DNA of 64,000 bases from Metellina segmentata (taxonomy: Eukaryota; Arthropoda; Arachnida; Araneae; Tetragnathidae), in the NCBI GenBank assembly GCA_947359465.1, contig OX375880.1:12346120-12410119 (forward strand). The letters run 5' to 3'. Position 1 is the first letter of the stretch. The number at the start of each line of letters is the position of its first letter. The notes below the pieces were generated by a model. It saw only the letters and a list, made by a program, of their open reading frames with translations. It was not told the origin of the DNA and ran no database searches. A program made the translations under genes and the position numbers. Positions 58,286 to 64,000 of the stretch are shown in pieces.

Positions 58286-59149
58286 CTACATGATCTAGTC
58301 AGTAATAAAGTTTTGCTAAGTGCGAAAGACAGTGCAACGTTGCCTACCAAAAAGTACGTCATGATGGGAATGGGTTACTCCGCTGTGTGTATGTATACTA
58401 ATGTGTTAGTTCATTTTTGTGGTGGTGGCTATAAGGTTCGCCACAGTACTCATCCTCCAGAATTTAGCAGGTGGCTAAATCCGACAGGTGCTACCCTTGA
58501 CAGTTTTCTTTTTGCTAATGTCTGATTTTAGTGAACCACTTATCATTACCCTGTGCACCAGAGGGCTGAGTTCACATACATTCATGCTTGACAAACAAGC
58601 ATCCATGCATTAATACTGAATTTAAACCAAAAAACTTTTTTATCTTTAAGCCAGAATGAATCCTGGCCACTAGACCAATTGGTCGGCTACCATGGAAATC
58701 CTGTGTTGCCTTTAGCAGTGGTAAGAAAGGGCTCGGTGAGAGTGAAGATGTGATGGAAATAAAAGCAGTTTTGGTCACAAGACTACAAGCAGTTGGAAGG
58801 TATTGGCTTCACATTGAAAGTTTTAACTGTTTTCATCAGCTACCCCTCAAAATGCATGTGCTGATTGCAGCAAGTGTCATCAGGTTGTTTTTGAAAATTT
58901 ACATGTTCAATATTCACATCTGGGTTACTAATTTTGCAGACGGTGCAAAAAATTAATATGGTATATCCAGACATGGTGGTCAGTACTTGGAGTCTGAAAA
59001 CAAGCTTGTATGGAGTTCAGGTGTGGACACAACTGTTTGTAGTGGTTTGAAATGATTTTAAAACTAGAACCTGCTCTTGACACTCTCGTAGAGAAATTAG
59101 CCATCAGAAAAAAACCAATCCTGTATGTGCAAATTATAATTTTTGTAAA
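58286..59149. other. Intergenic, nothing recognised
   Basis: Short overlapping open frames on both strands without family character. Confidence 0.4.
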
Positions 59150-59300
59150 GCAATTGCTGACCTGGTGGTTAGCACTCTGCTCCATTGTTTGACTACTTTG
59201 GGTTCAAATCCCAGTCCTGGTATGTATGTTCTAATGGCTTTAAATCCACTTTGAGCCATAGATCTTGTGTAACAAAAAAAACTGCATAACAAACCAAACT
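59150..59300 (+). repeat. tRNA-like SINE fragment (family B)
   Basis: cctggtggttagcactctgc (A-box region) and tgggttcaaatcccagtcct (B box) at tRNA spacing, followed by a caaaccaaac-type tail. Confidence 0.55.
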
Positions 59301-60185
59301 ATTCAGCTGTGAATCACGTTATCTTTAACATGTAAGTTACTATGGCTGCATATATGAGTGAGTTTCGTTGACTTGAACAAAATGTCTTTATTTTGCCACA
59401 TTACATTCATTAAAAAAATTTTTGTAAATATAATGTATATTGTTCATTTTCCCTTTGTATTCAGTTAAATGTAGATTGTCAGTCAAATTAATGACCAATG
59501 TTTTTTCATACTGATACTTTGTATTTTTCTATGAAACAAGCAATTTTGTAAATTATGACTTCTCAAAATAAATACAATTTATCATTTGTCTTCTGGTTTT
59601 TCTTGAAAAATTTTAGTTTACAAAAATGTTTTCAAATAAGGGATATGAAAACGACATTCTATCTTCTAGATGCATGTTATTTCAACTAAATACTGTTGGT
59701 TAGTGATTTCACATCGTAATTTAGATTTATTTACAAATTTTAAATGTTCCATTAATCTTTGTCACAATTTGATGGAACACTCAGATTAAACATAAAAGTT
59801 TCAATTTAGAAAAAATTATTCAGTTTTTTTAGTGGAACTAATTATAAACTTGTGTACGTGGGGGGTGGTTCTTCAGGCTTGTCGAGAATAACTTACTTTT
59901 CAAAGAACACTTTTTTTTTTCATGTGTACTGTTCAACAAAGCATGCAAAAAGATATGCGAACTTCTTTCTGAAGTCCATAGCAAATCGTCCAAATTCGGA
60001 AGATATTAGATTTAATTCAAATCTTACACATGGCATGGATATCTTTCAAAGGATGGTGCAGTTCTAGAATTGTGATTATTTGTTTCGCGAACTTGTACTC
60101 TCATCTTATCGAAACCTCTTCCAGCACAACTACAAATTTTAATCTTTAGGGATTTGAAGTTCAAATGTCACTTGTTTTTCCTAGG
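59301..60185. other. Intergenic, nothing recognised
   Basis: AT-rich; an open frame at 59852-60067 has no recognised content. Confidence 0.4.
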
Positions 60186-60189
60186 GAGG

Positions 60190-60430
60190 GGTCGGGCTGA
60201 TCGTGGGTCAGAATGACGGTACCCTCGCACCATTGCCACTAGCCGGTTGCGTTGCTTCAGTGAGACGTTACATAAACTAACAGTCAGTCGTAAGGCTAGC
60301 AGGTTCGATTCTTGTAACTTATCCTGGGTGTATTTCAGTAAAGCATTCTTTGTTCTTTGTATGCTTATCTGGAGTTCGGAGCAGCTTAACCAAACGTGAG
60401 ACTCGCGCCATAAAACCCCAAAATCAGACA
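60190..60430 (+). repeat. SINE family A tail followed by family B body
   Basis: gccactagccggttgcgttg and agtgagacgttacataaact (family A tail) run directly into a B box (aggttcgattcttgtaactt) and family B body (gtgtatttcagtaaagcatt, ccataaaaccccaaaatc). This is either one insertion into the other or a composite SINE. Confidence 0.55.
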
Positions 60431-60819
60431 TTCAGCACAGAATGATGTGTGTGTGTAGTTGATAATTGATTATTTAAGGTAGCTTATAGTTTCATTGTAA
60501 CTATCGATCTCGTGAATATAGGTTAAAAGGTGGTTAGGTAGTTAATTTACGTCACACACTGGAGGAACACAACGTTAGGTTGAAAGGGGCGTGTTTCTAG
60601 TTTTCGATTCAATCTGTCCTTATGATATTAAGTATGATGCATGCTGTAAGTCTAAATACGATCAATAAACATTTTGGGAAATTGTGCTTTTTTTCAATTT
60701 GGGATTAACTTTATCCAATGCATTGTCATCAACAATTGCTTGTGATTAACTTGTTCTTAATTTAATGATTAGTCATTGCACCAAACAAGGCAGACAATAT
60801 CAATGGACACACGAGAAAA

Positions 60820-60925
60820 GTCACACCCAGGGCGTAGTCGAACCTGATAGAAATTGAATCCCCTTACATGTTAGGTTGCAAGCGAAGTGGGCATCCACTG
60901 AACTACGTCGACTACTCAGTGTGAT
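60820..60925 (-). repeat. tRNA-like SINE head, inverted
   Basis: On the minus strand: gacgtagttcagtggatgcc with an A box and tcaggttcgactacgccct with a B box, separated by more than a normal tRNA spacing. Confidence 0.6.
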
Positions 60926-61024
60926 GTAAATTAACTATCTACCTACCAAAGCCATTGACACAAAAGCAAACTCACCAGAGTAGGTCGGAGAGGATTATGC
61001 AGTGTACAATATTGTAAGGGGTAG

Positions 61025-61130
61025 GCAGGCATTTATTAACGTCTCACTGGAGCAGCACAAAGGGCTATTGGTGACGATCTGGGATAATTTCCGAAGGGAA
61101 AGATTCGAGGACAACACGGGAGCCGTGGTA
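61025..61130 (-). repeat. SINE family A tail, inverted
   Basis: The minus strand reads tcgaatctttcccttcggaa, then caatagccctttgtgctgct and ccagtgagacgttaataaat, the family A 3' end. It abuts the plus-strand copy that follows. Confidence 0.65.
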
Positions 61131-61530
61131 GACCGGTTGGATAAATAAGCGGATTTGCGACCGGAGGGTTGCGACTTCAAATGCAACCAAAGATAATCGT
61201 ATATAAAGAAGGTTGGTGCACAGTAAATCTGACGCGGCCTAAAGAGTCATCACGTTGGCGTGGTGTGGAAGTTTAGAGAGGATTGCCAGCTCAGGTTTGA
61301 TCTCGTCATCTGACCGTGGTTCAAAATTACGAGGTCTTGTTCCAGTGAGGCGTAAATGAACTTACTATTCCAGTGTTTGAATTTAATTTTATGGCTTAGT
61401 TACAAAGCCAAAAGATGTTCTGTATCGGTTGCTAACTCTACTTACGTGGTGTTCTTGGGTCTTTCTCTTTGGAATTGATCTTGTACTTTCGCCAATTGTC
61501 CTATGTATTGTTCCAGTGCAAAGTTATAAA
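61124..61530 (+). repeat. SINE family A copy with head, split
   Basis: The head ccgtggtagaccggttggat and gggttgcgacttcaaatgca lead into the body (ggttggtgcacagtaaatct, ttgccagctcaggtttgatc). Unrelated sequence intervenes at about 61350-61440. The tail then resumes (cttgggtctttctctttgga, gccaattgtcctatgtattg). Confidence 0.65.
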
Positions 61531-61766
61531 ACATGAAACATACATTATGGAAAACAGGTCTCAGATTCAATAAATACAATGGGAAATCGAATGAACTTCA
61601 TTACACTCGAGTTTAAAGATTTCAGTACAAATAGGCTTTGAACTACTCAACTCGCTCTACGTCGAAATTCCATTAGTAAATAAATTTTCACTATAATGCT
61701 GTGAAATTGTAAGCTGAATACGTTTTCGATTCCTTCAGATCCTTGTGATTCGACACTTGGTATAGT

Positions 61767-62117
61767 ATGTCAAAAAATTTCAACAAAATGAAATTTAGGA
61801 AAGAAAAAGGCGAAATCGTCGCGTACAGCGAAGGTGCGGTGCGTCACAACTTGATTCTTCTCGAATACTGTCGTACATCCATGGCAGCTTTATCCGGAAG
61901 TACCGCTGGAGTACTCGGATTGACTGGACTTCTGGGATTCGCCTTTTACATAATCACTGCTGTCGTTCTGTGGTTATTTCTCCTGGCGAAAGCCGGCATC
62001 GAATGGCAGAAATATTTCCGAAGTAGAACACAGCTGTTGACCAGCGGATTCTTTGGGGGTCTGATTACCTATATTTTGTTTTGGACTTTCCTATTTGGAA
62101 TGGTACATGTTTACTAA
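61767..62117 (+). CDS. EMC6: EMC6, ER membrane protein complex subunit 6
   Basis: EMC6 is a small transmembrane core subunit of the EMC, the ER insertase for tail-anchored and many multi-pass membrane proteins. The 116-residue frame is intact in a single coding exon and close to the usual length (110 in human). It shows the family hallmarks [19 protein letters not shown] (about 33-51), then [11 protein letters not shown], a second hydrophobic segment ([15 protein letters not shown]), the [15 protein letters not shown] loop and the near-invariant C-terminus [12 protein letters not shown]. Three membrane segments are expected, at roughly 40-55, 58-76 and 91-115. The start is the first ATG at 61767; an in-frame ATG at 61788 (MKFRKEK) is an alternative, giving 109 residues. 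A splice acceptor at 61738 (gattccttcag) suggests the 5' UTR is spliced and that a non-coding first exon lies upstream. Confidence 0.97.
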   Translation: MSKNFNKMKFRKEKGEIVAYSEGAVRHNLILLEYCRTSMAALSGSTAGVLGLTGLLGFAFYIITAVVLWLFLLAKAGIEWQKYFRSRTQLLTSGFFGGLITYILFWTFLFGMVHVY

Positions 62118-62406
62118 AAGCATCAAACGATTCCCTCATCAAAACTTGACTTTCCTGATCTAAAAATATTGTTGTTCGAGTTTCCACATTCCTGAATTTG
62201 TTTACTTGAAAAAAGCACTGAACCGGAAGTCTACTGTTTTGTATTGATAGACTCATCATACTAATTTGAATTTTTGGTACGTGTAGTTCAGAACAAATTG
62301 GATGCCAATATTATTTATGTATCTTCTTGTGTGAAACCATAAATTATTCAGCTGTTTCACCATTGTGGGCAAAGAATTTATGTATTTGTTGGACTTTTTC
62401 ATGATT

Positions 62407-62412
62407 AATAAA
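62407..62412 (+). terminator. EMC6: EMC6 poly(A) signal
   Basis: AATAAA about 290 bases after the stop codon in an otherwise open 3' UTR. Confidence 0.6.
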
Positions 62413-64000
62413 TTGAATTTCTATTGTTATAATAGTGATATTTATTGCTTGGATCCATGCTATCATCTCTTATAAGTCTTTCTCATAGTTTCAACTCGGG
62501 AACGCATAGCTGTACTGTTTGGTACATGAGAAAGTAGTTTGTAATAAGTTACTTGTGGCACAGTATGGTACTAAGTTTTTCTAACTTAAAGAACAGCTAT
62601 AAATTTCTTGCATATTTTGATTTAGAAAAAATGAATTCTGACTTTCCTGGATTGTTGTTTTTTATTTTTAGTGCAAATTTAGAGCTTTTTTTAATATTCC
62701 AACTGAACCACACATAGCATCTGTTCAAGTTTCTTTATTGCTAATATCTATTGATAGAGCTTTTACTCATTTCATACCTTATTTAAATACATTTATAGTG
62801 AATTAAAGCATCAATATGCACCTTTCATTCATCTGAAAGTAGTAAAACTAGTCGAAAATATGTAAGCATTTTTGAATTTTTCAAAAGCACTGTTAATTTT
62901 ACTCAAGTGCTTAGCAAAAAAATTCTTTTCTCTCATGTTACCAGTTGCTTAATGAACATCCGCTTCTGTTGCACCTCATTCTTTGTTTACATGCAGTTCA
63001 ATGTATTTTACCACAGTTATATCTTCCAGATTTCTCATTGCCTTCTCTCATCAGACTGCTGAAGAATTTAATCAGAACAGCTGGAGTTATTCTGTGCAAT
63101 TCTAGCAACAGAATGTAGCTCCTAGCCCAAATGAAGTGTATTTGAACTTTGGTAAAATTAGAAAATTAATCTTTTAACTTGATTTTATATTGTTTGTATC
63201 TGTCTTGGCCATTCAAGATATAGAATAATTCAATAAAAGTGGACTAGTTTTATTCAGTTAATTTTCTTAATATTTACAAATTGAAGGATTTGAGCACCAT
63301 TGCTCTGAAGACCAAAGATGGACAATACCATCTAATAGAAATGCATGAGCACAAGAGCTTGCATAAGGGGAGATATGGACCAGACCACCTTCACCCTCAA
63401 GAAACAAATCTTATAAAAAAATCACATAACTCACGCTGCATCACAATTGGTGCGTTCTTTTCTCGAAGTTGCGGCGAGAGGCTCCAACAGTATCCATTCG
63501 TCAAAATACAAATATCATCGATCTCAGCAACATTCATAAGTGAAAAACGGTTAGAAAGTGGGAGCTGAAGGAATTGGACGTCTATGGCGGAACATCAATT
63601 TTCCAAAATGCAAATTTTGGGTGTAATTTCAATATTAATGTTGTTTACATGGATGTGTATAAACATTCTTAGAAGTTTCTTCTACCAAAATATAAAAGAA
63701 ATAATTCTGAAGAATGTACCACTACCAATGTAGGAATTCTATACTGGTGAGCATCTTGTGCATGCATTGAAATTCTGTTATAAAGTTAGATGCTCAAGAT
63801 GATTGAGCGTAGTTAAACTAGGAATTTGTTAACCTTTATGCTGCGGTGCTTGGATTTTTTCAATCGTCTCACAGAACAGATTTTCTCCCGATTATATCTG
63901 AGCCCCCAAACCTAATTTGAGTGATAGGGCCATGAGTGGCTTTTATGACTGACGCTTTCCTTTCATAGTATTGTTTAGTGTAAGAAGAGCTATCACCTAA
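62413..64000. other. Intergenic, nothing recognised
   Basis: No gene or identified repeat. The open frame at 63281-63568 has no domain, splice support or family resemblance. An AATAAA at about 63231 has no gene attached. Confidence 0.4.

Noticed and set aside
63281..63568. 95-residue open frame after EMC6
   Set aside because: No recognised motif, composition like the surroundings, no supporting signals.

Overview
The window is animal nuclear DNA, most likely from an arachnid and probably a spider. The evidence is AT-rich sequence, short coding exons with GT/AG splice sites, tRNA-derived SINEs, Helitrons, and a Tc1-like transposase whose N-terminus resembles copies known from spider genomes. 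The assignment to spider is inference from the repeat types. Nothing bacterial is present. Almost every long open frame outside the genes below is chance or transposon remnant, and the real genes had to be assembled exon by exon.

Layout. Positions 1-660 hold the end of a Tc1-like element. A ten-exon gene at 2132-5835 (+) encodes a RasGEF-domain protein resembling RalGPS1/2 but ending without the PH domain. Positions 6.4-20.5 kb are mostly repeats: a roughly 270-bp AT-rich unit full of acatcgatgt palindromes, Helitron ends, a non-LTR retrotransposon tail, SINEs, and a dead but complete-ended Tc1-like element at 16436-17678. A possible 54-residue small gene that would need a 4-nt microexon lies at 10961-11694.

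The main gene is BDP1, the B'' subunit of the RNA polymerase III factor TFIIIB. It spans 20678-56377 (+) in 20 coding exons and predicts about 940 residues. Its SANT domain is encoded by exons 7-9. Exons 10-19 are all phase 1-1 and multiples of three. Two places show tandem duplication of an exon with its intron, one fresh (exons 11/12) and one older and less certain (exons 16/17). Its introns carry hAT elements with 8-bp target duplications, a hAT nested in another transposon of unassigned type, Helitrons, pogo/Tigger-like MITEs, SINEs, a minisatellite growing out of a splice donor, and a near-perfect 140-bp-arm inverted repeat.

A single-coding-exon gene at 61767-62117 (+) encodes EMC6 of the ER membrane protein complex. 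The three confident genes are on the same strand but are independent and functionally unrelated: small-GTPase signalling, Pol III initiation and ER membrane insertion.
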